NCBI GenBank assembly: GCA_963556695.1
Contig: CAUWAG010000003.1
Location: forward strand, 3,596,001-3,660,000
Direction: 5' to 3'
Length of the DNA stretch: 64,000 nucleotides
Source of the DNA: Anthostomella pinea
Taxonomy: Eukaryota; Ascomycota; Sordariomycetes; Xylariales; Xylariaceae
The position numbers and the translations under genes are program-made. This document shows, piece by piece, positions 53,810 to 63,218 of this stretch (positions within the stretch are counted from its first letter, which is position 1; each line of letters starts with the position of its first letter). Under the pieces are notes generated by a model that was not told the origin of the DNA, did no database searches, and saw nothing but the letters and a program-made list of their open reading frames with translations.

Positions 53810-56239
53810 ATGTCCACAGCCGATGTATTCATGTCGTCTCCCCCGCGACCTGCCAGATTCGACCCCTATGCAATCTCTTCATCTTCGCCCTATTTACCTT
53901 CAATAGACGAATTATTCTCGAAAAGCCAGAAGAGACCGTCCCTGCGAAGCGAAAGCCATGTCGCCCCGATACCTGCCAACGCGCGGACTACCTTTACCAG
54001 CGCGGCTAGTCTACTGAGGGACGCGCCTGAAATCGACATAGAGACAGAGCAGATAACGCAGTCGCCCCCGCGCAAGCCCAAGTCCAACCGGGGTCGAAAG
54101 AAGAAGGTTGCGAGCCCCGAACGAGCCCCTTTCGAACTAGGGGATGCACCCGTTCTGCTTGAATCAGTATCACCCAAGGAGAAGCCGTGGCAGAAGTTCA
54201 GCAGCAAAAGCAAAGAACCTGTTTCGCTAGACGAACAACAGACTCTTCCGAAAGGACGGGTGACGAAGGCAATACCCAAGACGAAGCCGCGCCGCAAAGC
54301 TGAGACAATGTCCAGGCACTTCGCCAACAAGAAGGTTGATGCAGCAAGATCAGATGACGAGACGGGGCGCAACGATGGGAAGTATGGCGAAACTCTGGAA
54401 ATTGATCCGGCTTCGATATCCGAAGCAGCCATGGCACGGAGAGGCACCTGGACACCCCCGCGGCCCGACAGTCTAATGATTCTCGACTCGGATTCGGACG
54501 CTCGCGAACTACTTTCCTCTATAGACAAGGCGGCAACATCCAAGGACGTCTTCCACACGCTGTTCGACCAATACAGTCTGAAAGATGACACTCCTTCCGT
54601 CGGATCAGGGCAGCAACCACAAGCAGAGTTCCTGAAGAAGCGAAAGTTGATTGAACTACTGTCTACAACTCATGATGCACCAGCAAGGGAGACATCACCA
54701 TTGAAGGTCGCGGACAAAACACCGGTGGAGCCGAAACCAAAGAAAGCGCCAGCTGTGAAGAAGAAGGCCAGAACAATTACGGATTTGGCAATGGCACCCT
54801 ACGCGCTGCCTATAGAGCCCGAACAAGACATTCCCGGCCCTGCTACAAAGGACTCCTTGTTGAAGTACTTCGACGCCGATGGCGATGTCCAGGCTCTTGT
54901 TGAGCACCAGACATCAGTCATGTCCCAGAAGAAAGGAAAGGGCAAAGCGACAAAGCAACCTGCCAGGCCAAAACGCAAGACGAAAAAAGGTACAGTGGCG
55001 GACCCGATCTTGTTGTCTCCGAGTTCTGCTCTCAAGCAACATTCCAACCAAGACTTTATATTCGGGACTTCGAGTCAGCTGGTTAGGGAGGAGTCGCCTA
55101 CAACCTTGAAAGATCTCCACCTGGCGATTCAAACGTCCAATCAAGTGGACTCGGATCCCTTTGGTGAGAGCGACAGTCATGGGCTGTGGCATGCTGGTGC
55201 CAGGGACATGGACGGAGAACTCATGGATTTGGAAATGGTGGACCTCCGACAGAAAGTGGGCGTTGCTCAAGAACATACGGAGGATGGGCGCGCTTTGCAA
55301 ATGGCCGAAGATTTCGTGGATATTGACGACATTCTCACCTCGTCAATCACTCATACCAATGCAGCACAATCCACGGCATCCCCGAAGCCCGAAAACTCTC
55401 ATTTCTTTCAGTCGCAGCCCACTTCGAACGTCGTACCATCAGAAAGCGGCACGTCGGAATCCTCTAAACAATCTACGAGTAAACCACGTCCGAAGTATGA
55501 ACTATTCACCGATGCTCAACTCGCTAAACAGATCACTTCCTTTGGCTTCAAGCCGGTCAAAAAACGACAGGCCATGATTACCCTCCTTGGTCAGTGCTGG
55601 GCTAGCAAGAACGAAGATCAGCCAAACCCAACTTCTGCTAGTTCCCCAAGCCCACCAAAGAAGCAACGGACTGTCGTCGCCCCTACCAAGAAGCCCGCCA
55701 AACCACGCGGGCGCCCCAAGAAAATCGCAAATACCGAGGTATCGACAGTGGTCGCTTCAACCTCGGAAACACCCAGTCCACCTAAACCTCGAGGCCGTCC
55801 CAAGAAGACAGCACCAAAAGCCGTCGAGATAGCTGACTCTGATATGGACGAGCTGGACTCTCCATCGCCAACCTCATCGCCAGATCGGATCTTCTCATCT
55901 CCCCCACCGGTCGACCTCTCAACCTCGGACGAGGCCGATATGTCGCTGACGATGTCGCCGACAGACCAACAAGCCCACCTGTTCACGCTCATCACCAAAT
56001 CAGTAAAGTCCGCGCCACGCTCCACAGATCCTTCGAACCCGTCATGGCACGAGAAAATGCTTTTGTTCGATCCGATCATCTTGGAGGATCTTGCTTCCTG
56101 GCTGAATGGAGGGGAGTTGACTCGGGTTGGATATGATGAGGAAGTGTCGCCCTCGGATGTAAAGAAGTGGTGCGAAAGCAAGAGCGTTATCTGTCTTTGG
56201 AGGGCAAACTTCCGCGGAAAGGAGCGAAAGCGTTATTGA
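53810..56239 (+). CDS. slx4: Structure-specific endonuclease subunit SLX4
   Basis: 809 residues from ATG 53810 (MSTADVFMSSPPRPARFDPY); an in-frame ATG at 53747 would add 21 Arg-rich residues. SLX4 is the scaffold that binds the nuclease SLX1 to cut branched DNA at stalled forks and in rDNA. The N-terminal and middle parts are low-complexity, Ser/Lys-rich and disordered. Two AT-hook-like motifs, KPRGRPKK, occur near residues 643 and 669. The conserved C-terminal parts are a SAP-like helix pair (YELFTDAQLAKQITSFGFKP) and the terminal CCD domain (MLLFDPIILEDLASWLNGGE; SPSDVKKWCESKSVICLWRA), which binds SLX1. No introns are needed. It sits head-to-head with rps21. Confidence 0.93.
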   Translation: MSTADVFMSSPPRPARFDPYAISSSSPYLPSIDELFSKSQKRPSLRSESHVAPIPANARTTFTSAASLLRDAPEIDIETEQITQSPPRKPKSNRGRKKKVASPERAPFELGDAPVLLESVSPKEKPWQKFSSKSKEPVSLDEQQTLPKGRVTKAIPKTKPRRKAETMSRHFANKKVDAARSDDETGRNDGKYGETLEIDPASISEAAMARRGTWTPPRPDSLMILDSDSDARELLSSIDKAATSKDVFHTLFDQYSLKDDTPSVGSGQQPQAEFLKKRKLIELLSTTHDAPARETSPLKVADKTPVEPKPKKAPAVKKKARTITDLAMAPYALPIEPEQDIPGPATKDSLLKYFDADGDVQALVEHQTSVMSQKKGKGKATKQPARPKRKTKKGTVADPILLSPSSALKQHSNQDFIFGTSSQLVREESPTTLKDLHLAIQTSNQVDSDPFGESDSHGLWHAGARDMDGELMDLEMVDLRQKVGVAQEHTEDGRALQMAEDFVDIDDILTSSITHTNAAQSTASPKPENSHFFQSQPTSNVVPSESGTSESSKQSTSKPRPKYELFTDAQLAKQITSFGFKPVKKRQAMITLLGQCWASKNEDQPNPTSASSPSPPKKQRTVVAPTKKPAKPRGRPKKIANTEVSTVVASTSETPSPPKPRGRPKKTAPKAVEIADSDMDELDSPSPTSSPDRIFSSPPPVDLSTSDEADMSLTMSPTDQQAHLFTLITKSVKSAPRSTDPSNPSWHEKMLLFDPIILEDLASWLNGGELTRVGYDEEVSPSDVKKWCESKSVICLWRANFRGKERKRY

Positions 56240-56449
56240 ATCATGATGACGATTGCATACGGAGCGTCATTGGGTAATTCACATCCATAGGTTTCTATAA
56301 GCCAGGGAATTCTCATTTGTTCTACAATCTGATGCTATCGCAGGGACATGTTAGGAAGCTTACAGGCGGGATTGCAGCACTTGTCACAACTTGGAGACTC
56401 AAAGACAAGCATTCTTCGCCACCGCAACCGGGTGCGTGGAATCTGCAAA

Positions 56450-57505
56450 TCAGTGCATAACAACATCCCAAACAGAAGGACTGGGCCGGGCAGACGTTCC
56501 TGGACCGTCGCCAGTGGAAGGCTCTTCTCCCATGTGAACGTCTGCTGTCTGTTCTTGTCCCATGATATTTAACATCCCCAAGGCCTGATGGGCAACTGTC
56601 ATGGACGCGGGAGGGATTGCCGGCGTCACAGTCTTCGAGAGAGTCTGTCGAGCCGCTTGTGACTCGAGTGCTTCCGCCGCCTGGTGAAGGTCACCTTGCT
56701 GCGAAACAACGACAGCCGGGTCCGGTTCGTTCTGGACACGACCATTGCGAGCGGCCTGCCGACGAAGTTTGTCATAGGCCCGGTGCTCATCTCCACACTT
56801 TTTACAGGTTGCACTGCCGCTGGAACTTACGGGAGCGCTGCAATTAACACACTCTCCTGCGGCCGTTCTTGCGATCCTTCTCGCTCTCTGACGATCGGTC
56901 CGTATTTTCCGGCGACTAGTGCAGTACTCACACCGTTTTCCGCCTTCAACGGCTAGTCGACCCGGACAGCGTTTGGGGCAGGACATTGATACCGCATCTT
57001 TATTACGAAGTGGTCCCTCTTTGGCCCGAGAACGTTCTTCCTCTGCCTTGCGCTTTTCCTTATAAACCGCGTTCGCGTGGCGTTGCTTCTCCTTGCAACC
57101 CGGACATTTCAAACCGGTGGCGCCATGGTCGAGGGCCTTTCCGCAGTTGGTGCAGCGGGCCTTGGTTCTGCGGTCGGAATACTTGAGCTTGTCCGCTGCT
57201 TCAGAGTCCTCGCAGGTTCGCATGCCCTTCCGATAGGGGGCCTTACCGCAGCGTATGCAGAGATCTGCCATGTAGAAAGCGTCTCTTTTAACTATTAGAC
57301 TCTGTAACTGCTTAGTGCGTCTGGGGCTGCTTGACGTTATTTCCTTGGGAGCATGTGCATTATGGTTGTTCCCAGCAGCGTCTGAACCGGTCATGGGCGC
57401 TACAGAAGTGGGCGCAGGGGAACGGTCTTCTTCGTCGAGAACCCCCTCCTGGGATTGCGTGGTCGACATTGCGGTGTAAAATGCTGCTGTCGTGGAATTA
57501 CCCAA
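56450..57505 (-). CDS. Cys-repeat (zinc-knuckle-like) protein
   Basis: 351 residues in one minus-strand frame; a second ATG 12 codons in (MSTTQSQEGVLDEE) is a likely alternative start. From about residue 84 four Cys clusters follow: CIRCGKAPYRKGMRTC, CTNCGKALDHGATGLKCPGC, CPKRCPGRLAVEGGKRCEYC and CVNCSAPVSSSGSATCKKC, spaced by charged Arg/Lys-rich linkers. The pattern C-x2-C-x(10-13)-C-x2-C suggests several small zinc-binding units. The C-terminus is Ala/Gln-rich and probably disordered. I do not recognise a named family. The adjacent gene at 57950-58528 carries the same type of repeat, so the two probably arose by duplication. The role is unknown; nucleic-acid or protein binding is only a guess. 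Confidence 0.7.
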   Translation of the reverse strand: MGNSTTAAFYTAMSTTQSQEGVLDEEDRSPAPTSVAPMTGSDAAGNNHNAHAPKEITSSSPRRTKQLQSLIVKRDAFYMADLCIRCGKAPYRKGMRTCEDSEAADKLKYSDRRTKARCTNCGKALDHGATGLKCPGCKEKQRHANAVYKEKRKAEEERSRAKEGPLRNKDAVSMSCPKRCPGRLAVEGGKRCEYCTSRRKIRTDRQRARRIARTAAGECVNCSAPVSSSGSATCKKCGDEHRAYDKLRRQAARNGRVQNEPDPAVVVSQQGDLHQAAEALESQAARQTLSKTVTPAIPPASMTVAHQALGMLNIMGQEQTADVHMGEEPSTGDGPGTSARPSPSVWDVVMH

Positions 57506-57949
57506 GTTATCGGCCGAGTATCATCTCGGCGCCGAGACTCCCTCTTATGTCCTGTATGCTTCGGGTACGCCTTTGTGTGAACAATAGTCATAGTTGAGGA
57601 TCGCGCCTGTCTTGTTCTTTGTGTAATCATGCGAATGACTTTGTGCGGACGGGATGCTGAGTTGTTCTACTCACAAAGCCGGATGAACAAAGCGTGTTTC
57701 GATAGACCAGATCTTCAGTTCACTGATGGGCGGGTTGTATAAGCCATTTGTTACTCACCCTTCAGGTGTAAATGTCACTGAGTGGTCTAAAGGCAAGGCG
57801 TTGATATCAAGGCTATGTATGGTAGGACGATTCACATGATCCTGGGTTCACATTGCCCACTTAGATGTAATCTTTGGTTTTCAAATGCAAATCTATGATG
57901 ACAATATTTTGTATGAAAAGCTAACCATTACTGTGTATCACGGGATATG
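57506..57949. other. 0.44 kb between the two Cys-repeat genes
   Basis: Spacer between two same-strand genes. No gene is seen. Confidence 0.4.
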
Positions 57950-58528
57950 TTATGTACTCCCGCCACTCAGGAGAAGCAATGCCTCCGCAGCATTCACCTC
58001 TTCGATAAGTCGCTTCTCAGTCTTCGCTGTGGTTGTGTCATCTAGAGTGTCACTCCGCGGCTGGGTGTTGTTAGCCCGCTTCTTGCCAACTTTTCCTACC
58101 CTCTTCTTGGCTACTCTCTGGCCTCGGCCGAAAAGGGGACAATCTGAGCAGATTTCCTTCCCCGGAAGCGCCACATTGGCACAGAAACCACATTCCCCAC
58201 CTGCCACTCTGCAGTCGTAAAGGGTACGGGAGTACTCCCTGTGGCGCTCGTCGTGCTTCGAACACAGGGTTCTTCTTGGGAGCCTTTGTTTATCACATAA
58301 CTGGCAGAGAGAAGCATCCCGTCCAGCGGTCATTTGCTATACCTCGCGTCTCTGCTCGTTCATGCGGAACCAGTTCCTGTTATGCTCTCTACAGCTGAAA
58401 CAGTTCTTGAACTTGCTTGTTTCAAGAGGCCCACGGCACCGCAAACACCGGAGTATTGGCTCTGGCATCGGACCGGATGGTCTCTTAGAAGGCAAAGGTG
58501 TTCGCATCTTTTTCGCTTCCAGTGACAT
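57950..58528 (-). pseudogene. Second Cys-repeat protein, one in-frame stop
   Basis: On the minus strand, MSLEAKKMRTPLPSKRPSGP runs to NEQRREV, then TAG (58337-58339). The same frame continues with QMTAGRDASLCQLCDKQRLP to a stop at 57950-57952. Read together (about 192 codons) there are three Cys units: CLRCRGPLETSKFKNCFSC, CQLCDKQRLPRRTLCSKH and CGFCANVALPGKEICSDC, with the same spacing as in the neighbour at 56450-57505. The C-terminus is Lys/Arg-rich and then acidic. The TAG could come from CAG. Alternatively the first ATG after it starts a shorter functional protein (58333-57950, 127 residues). Confidence 0.55.
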
Positions 58529-59040
58529 GATGATGGTGGATTAGTTAACATTCCGACCCAATTTGACACCGGATGGGAACCAGTAGTATATATATCAAAC
58601 CGGTATCACCCGATCTCAGCCAGATATGAACAATCCCCATGTAAAGCTTACTGAAAGACAGTGTCTTTGTAGAGGGGACATTGAACAAAGACTGTGAACT
58701 ATCAAGGAAGTGGTGTTTGTCTTCTTTCTACATCGCGCAGCGGGAAGACCTGTGGAGTCGGGCTGATTCGTCACATATGAAACCCGATTTGGATAACAAC
58801 GCAGATACCTCGTTAAGTGTATTGTACAGTTACTTGTATTGGTCTTAATTCCGCCGGTGTAATGCCTAACTGGCTCAGATAGGTCATGCGTAGATATCGG
58901 GGTTTCGTAGGGATTCGAGTTTATTTTTATTTGTAACTAGTTTTATTTAAGGTTAAAGGCTTACATATATATTGTAAGGTTTCAATGGACGGTACTAACG
59001 AGTATTTAAATATATTAATATACTTTATAAATTTAATACA
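58529..59040. other. Gene-free, AT-rich towards its end
   Basis: No gene. Positions about 58920-59040 are very AT-rich, adjoining the DNA-transposon fragment that starts near 59043. Confidence 0.4.
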
Positions 59041-59225
59041 ACGTAGCGGACAAGCGAGTTGGCATTACAAGCGAGTTAGCACTCGTTATAAACTTTCCAA
59101 CCAACACGATTCAAAACATTATATCTCCACCAACAACAATGGCACCATGTTACAATGAATCAGACTTACAGCTAGCTGTCCAAGCTAAACGACGTGACCC
59201 TCATATTTCTATATTTCAGCTTTTC
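59041..59225 (+). mobile_element. 5' fragment of a pogo/Fot1-like DNA transposon
   Basis: The stretch begins with a repeat-rich end (ACGTAGCGGACAAGCGAGTT followed by a second ACAAGCGAGTT at 59068), like the inverted-repeat ends of fungal Tc1/pogo elements. About 95 bases on, ATG 59139 opens MAPCYNESDLQLAVQAKRRD and PHISIFQLF, which resembles the start of the helix-turn-helix DNA-binding region of fungal pogo/Fot1 transposases. The similarity ends after about 27 codons, and no transposase core or right end was found in the window. A truncated relic; the assignment rests on a short match. Confidence 0.4.
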
Positions 59226-61523
59226 ACGGCGAGCGTACTGAGGAGCTGGGACATGGCCGGCAGCAAGCAGCTATTACTCTATTGACGAGAATATCAAGAC
59301 TAGAGAGGAAAGGAAGAGAGAGAGAGAGATAGGTACAGTGGGAGGTTGCCCCTTTAAGGGGATCCTCTGGTCAGATCCTTCCCCTATTGGGAAGTATGCG
59401 CTTGTCATGTGGGAAGGTCTGTGCAGGCCGTCACAGGCTCGGGGGTGGTGGCGTCATACATCGTGGCTCACTGAAGTCGTTGAGCCCGGTGAGGAGGTGC
59501 CTGCACTTCTAACGGACCCGTTATACTTTGCGAATCAAGCAACTGATGTGATTAAGAGTGTTATTCTAAGTCGTTAGTCATCGTATATTCATGGATAAGT
59601 TATAAAGGCTTTAACCCTATACACATCCCAGGATGTAGTGGCAGTGGTATCGAGCGCATGCAGGAGAAAAAGTGTCTTTAGTCATGACGTGTCCGATCTA
59701 GGCTTGCCCCTTGAGGCTCAGATCCTAAGTCAATGTACCGGTCGAAGCTAGCGACTGGGCCAGAGCTTCAACTCAACTCTTGCACTGTGTGACACATGAA
59801 CGTCCATGTATTCCCAAGTACCCTGAAGTGAGGTGGCCACTCCTCGGCGTGGTGTTAGTCCATGTATCCCCAGGTACCTTGCAGCGAAGCAGCCACACCG
59901 CGGTGTGGTATTAGTCCAGGAGACTTAACAAGATCGTACTGACCACGTGGCGCCCGCGCCGGCAGTGAGTGACGCTTCACAGCTCCGTGACTTGGACGGA
60001 TACAGCCCATCTGGCCAAAGATTCTAATCTACTCTCAGCCTTCAACCCTGTAGTTCTCCTTCTGGCGAGGGCGAGAGCCTCATCGTCTCGAGCCGCTGGT
60101 AGGTGAGCAGCGTGCTTCATGCAGTTCGACGCGTCGGGAATGTGTTGTATCATTGATTATGCAGTGTAGCCGTAGGTGTAGCGCAGAATGCAGCGGACAT
60201 GAGCATTCAGTGGCCCTCGTCGTGCTCACGACAGCCTCGGTGCGTCGTTGCCCACAGCGGCGCACCCACCGTCCTATTTTAGGAGCCCAGAAATAAATCC
60301 AAAGTGTCATGTTACCAGATGACGTGGTCCGGAATGAGGCAACGAGCCAAGAAACGCCGGACATCGCAACCGTCTGGCAAGGCTGGGGCCAGCCGCGGGC
60401 CGTTGAACGGCGCAGACTCGGCTCCTGAAACACCGGCCAAGATGTGATCTCCTGATTGGGCGGGCAATTCTAGACGATGACTATGCAAGGTTTATGGCGG
60501 CAGCTGCACGTCTCGCGCATATGCACGAGACTTATACGCGCCGGCATTGTTTCCTGGCTCGTGCATAAGAGGGCGGAATACAGCCGAGCACTGATTTCAA
60601 TCAGGCCGCCAAATGCAGCGAGCCCATTGCTACACGAGCCCGTCGCAGATCTAGGCTTCTCGTGAGACAAGAGTGACCGGGGTTGAGGGGGGTGGGTTCT
60701 TCCCCACGTTCTTGGGTGGAGGAGTGGTTCAGCATAACAGAGACATCGGTAAGGGGCTGTGTCTTGTACAACCGGGACGTTCCCAAAAACTCCACATCGA
60801 GTTGCGCAATGGTGTCCCAGCTGCGACTAAATCGATCAACTGCTGCAGTTGTGTCGCGAGATATTCAACGTTAGATGTCACACCGGGTGACCCCCGAGAG
60901 GAGAAGGCCGTGCTGCGTAGACCTCACCGATATGCGACGTGAGGCGAAAGTGGCATGCATGTCCACGTCAAGCGTCGTGGTATCGGAGTCAACCGTTGGG
61001 AGTTGGGTCTCGAGTAACAATAGGGAGGTAACACTGATGTTACGATAGGGGCTCTGTCATCGGCACGCAGCGACTGTGACATGTTTCATCACGGCCCATT
61101 GGCACCAACATCCGAGGTTTTAGGTAACTCGAGCCGGGTAACACGAGTCACAAGCCTGAGGCATGGAGTGGGCGCAACACGTCGGGAAGATGGGAAATTA
61201 GGGAAGAAACCATTGAAACAAGGGACGCTAGCTCGCGCTTTGCATTTTCACCTCAGATGTAGGCGCGAATCGGACTTTTGGTCGAGTAATGGCGTGACGA
61301 CACTCTGGATAATGCACGGGATCACTCATTGGGCTAGAACCGATGACTTGAACTCAACCAGGGTCCCGCCGGCCACACGTGCGTGAAGGATAAATGCACG
61401 TTGGGACACGAGCGTTGTGGACATTGATGAACGCGATAGCATCAAATGCGAGGCTCACACAGGTGCCATAGTTGGGGGATATATTGCTAGAAGTATTGAT
61501 CACGATTGGTGTGATCGTGCTGG
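59226..61523. other. 2.3 kb gene desert
   Basis: No supported gene. It contains an AG microsatellite near 59316-59330, the 56-bp tandem repeat at 59802-59913, and several unsupported open frames (for example 60080-60433 minus and 61081-61386 plus). The right end is the 3' flank of XLF. Confidence 0.45.
59802..59913. repeat. Two-unit 56-bp tandem repeat
   Basis: Units 59802-59857 and 59858-59913 have equal length and both begin GTCCATGTAT and end close to GTGGTRTTA. They differ at roughly a dozen positions, mostly transitions (for example TTCCCAAG against TCCCCAGG). A third GTCC follows at 59914. Possibly the remnant of a longer minisatellite. Confidence 0.7.
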
Positions 61524-63218
61524 TTAGAAGCGTCGCTTCTTCTTCGCTGGCGCCGCCGCTTTTCGTTCGAGTTCCTTCGCCAACTCAGCGCGCTTACGTT
61601 CTGCCTTTTGCTCCTCAGTCTCTGGCTCTTCTGGGTCTACGGGTGATTCGGGCCGCGGCCTTTTGGCATCTGCTTGGGGTCTGTGTCTAATTGCTCCGAT
61701 TCTTCGTGCTGGTGGCTTTGCCGAACCTGCCGCATTGCCTATTTCTGTATCTGATGGCGTATCTTTCCGTTTTTCGGGCGTGGCAGTTGGTGTTTTTGAT
61801 CCCCCTCCGATTCGACCCAGCCCTCCCCTCCGCTGTGGGGTCGAAGCAGGCTTCGCGGAAGGCCGGGGATGTGCTGAGTTATTGCTATCGGAGTCGGACC
61901 CAGTTGCTGTGTCATCGCCATCATGAGGTGGCGGAGGGGCTGGAGACGATGCTTTCGCCGGAGACGGTGATGGCTTCTTATGTTTACTGATAGTCCCTAA
62001 CAGAGTACTGGGTTGCTTGCGATACGTGGGCTTGATAGGCTCGTCGTCTGACTCTGATGCAGTCTCGTCTTCCTCAGTGGGGAGAGTCCGAGAAGATTGA
62101 CTCGCCGAATGGTCTTGAGTGACTTTCTTGGTGCCGCCAAGCGCCCCGATGAGCGACCGAGGCTTTTCTTGCGATGGAGCCGGATGACTATCAGGAACAA
62201 CTTCACTGCTATCGTCATCCGTCATGTCACCGTCGGATGCAATCTGGTTTGGATCATTTCGGGTAAAATGCCTAGACTGTAGATGCGGTGGTGTGGCCTG
62301 TACTTGAAAGTCGTCGTCATCCCTGGCGGCGGAAGGCTTCGAATGGGTTGGCGGGGACTCCTGTATTCCTGTTGGCTCCTGTGTCTTCCGAGGTTTGACA
62401 GCTTCATTGTTATTGGACCCAAGCTTCGTCCACCAGTCGTTGAGCTGGTCGGAAGCGCCAACCCCCAAGTCTGTATCACGTTCCAGTCCCGCATTCCCGA
62501 AGACGCTCTGGATTAGAGTTGTGACGTCTTGTGGGTCGGTCTGACTGACGCTCTGTTGCGCTCTCCAGTCGTCTTCGTGAAAGGGTGCTAGTCCCTTCAC
62601 TTTGGCCTCTGCTGCTGCCCTCGTGACACTGTGCCTCCCCGAAAATGCATTGAAGACCTGCTCCAGGCCTATATGGCTTGCCTCTAGCTTATCTACCAGT
62701 TTTGTGATGATGGCATCTTTCTCCCGGAGCCTGCCCATGAGATCTTCAGCCTCCCGGTTCTGTGCATGATGTCCTTGAACCAGTGGGAGCACAAGTTCCG
62801 AGGCAAGCGAAGCCGGCTGACACTTGGTCAGGTACACAGGCCACTTGAGGGGCTTGAGCGGCTTCGGAAGCACGCAGGTGATGTGTAGAGTTAGCCCGCC
62901 CTCGGAGTCGGGCGTTGGGGAGGCGCGCAAGCTGAGGCTGGTCAAGTGGTGATCTGGTGAGGCGGGGTCCAAGGCTGCCCCAAGCTTGGACAGGAACACG
63001 GCCCACTGTGCTGGATCAGCGTCACTGAGGTCGATGCTCGTGTTTTCCTCCAGGCTTCGCCAGAGGATGGCCCTGCGATCGAGCGACTCGACCCATATGT
63101 TAGCGAGGTCGGTCATGTGGAGCGTGTACGACGAAGACGCGAATCGCGGGGATATGAGCAATGTCGGCAGATCGGGGAATGCCGGCAGCGGTAGCCATCT
63201 CGTAGCTGGCGGCACCAT
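61524..63218 (-). CDS. nej1: XLF/Nej1 non-homologous end-joining factor
   Basis: The best start is ATG 63218 (MVPPATRWLPLPAFPDLPTL), giving 564 residues; an in-frame ATG 37 codons upstream looks like leader. The N-terminal head (about 1-125) has the XLF pattern WLPLP...LLISPRFASSSYTLHMTDL and IWVESLDRRAILWRSLEENT. A coiled-coil stalk follows (EAEDLMGRLREKDAIITKLVDKLEASH). The remainder is a long disordered, Ser/Pro/Asp-rich tail. The last residues, PAKKKRRF, match the extreme C-terminal basic-plus-aromatic Ku-binding motif of XLF proteins. It would work with DNA ligase IV-XRCC4/Lif1 and Ku to join DNA ends in the nucleus. The tail is much longer than in yeast or human XLF, as is usual in filamentous fungi. 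Confidence 0.9.
   Translation of the reverse strand: MVPPATRWLPLPAFPDLPTLLISPRFASSSYTLHMTDLANIWVESLDRRAILWRSLEENTSIDLSDADPAQWAVFLSKLGAALDPASPDHHLTSLSLRASPTPDSEGGLTLHITCVLPKPLKPLKWPVYLTKCQPASLASELVLPLVQGHHAQNREAEDLMGRLREKDAIITKLVDKLEASHIGLEQVFNAFSGRHSVTRAAAEAKVKGLAPFHEDDWRAQQSVSQTDPQDVTTLIQSVFGNAGLERDTDLGVGASDQLNDWWTKLGSNNNEAVKPRKTQEPTGIQESPPTHSKPSAARDDDDFQVQATPPHLQSRHFTRNDPNQIASDGDMTDDDSSEVVPDSHPAPSQEKPRSLIGALGGTKKVTQDHSASQSSRTLPTEEDETASESDDEPIKPTYRKQPSTLLGTISKHKKPSPSPAKASSPAPPPPHDGDDTATGSDSDSNNSAHPRPSAKPASTPQRRGGLGRIGGGSKTPTATPEKRKDTPSDTEIGNAAGSAKPPARRIGAIRHRPQADAKRPRPESPVDPEEPETEEQKAERKRAELAKELERKAAAPAKKKRRF

Noticed and set aside
60080..60433. 117-codon minus-strand frame
   Set aside because: Composition is irregular, there is no homologous feel, no intron pattern and no conserved motif; probably chance in GC-rich DNA.
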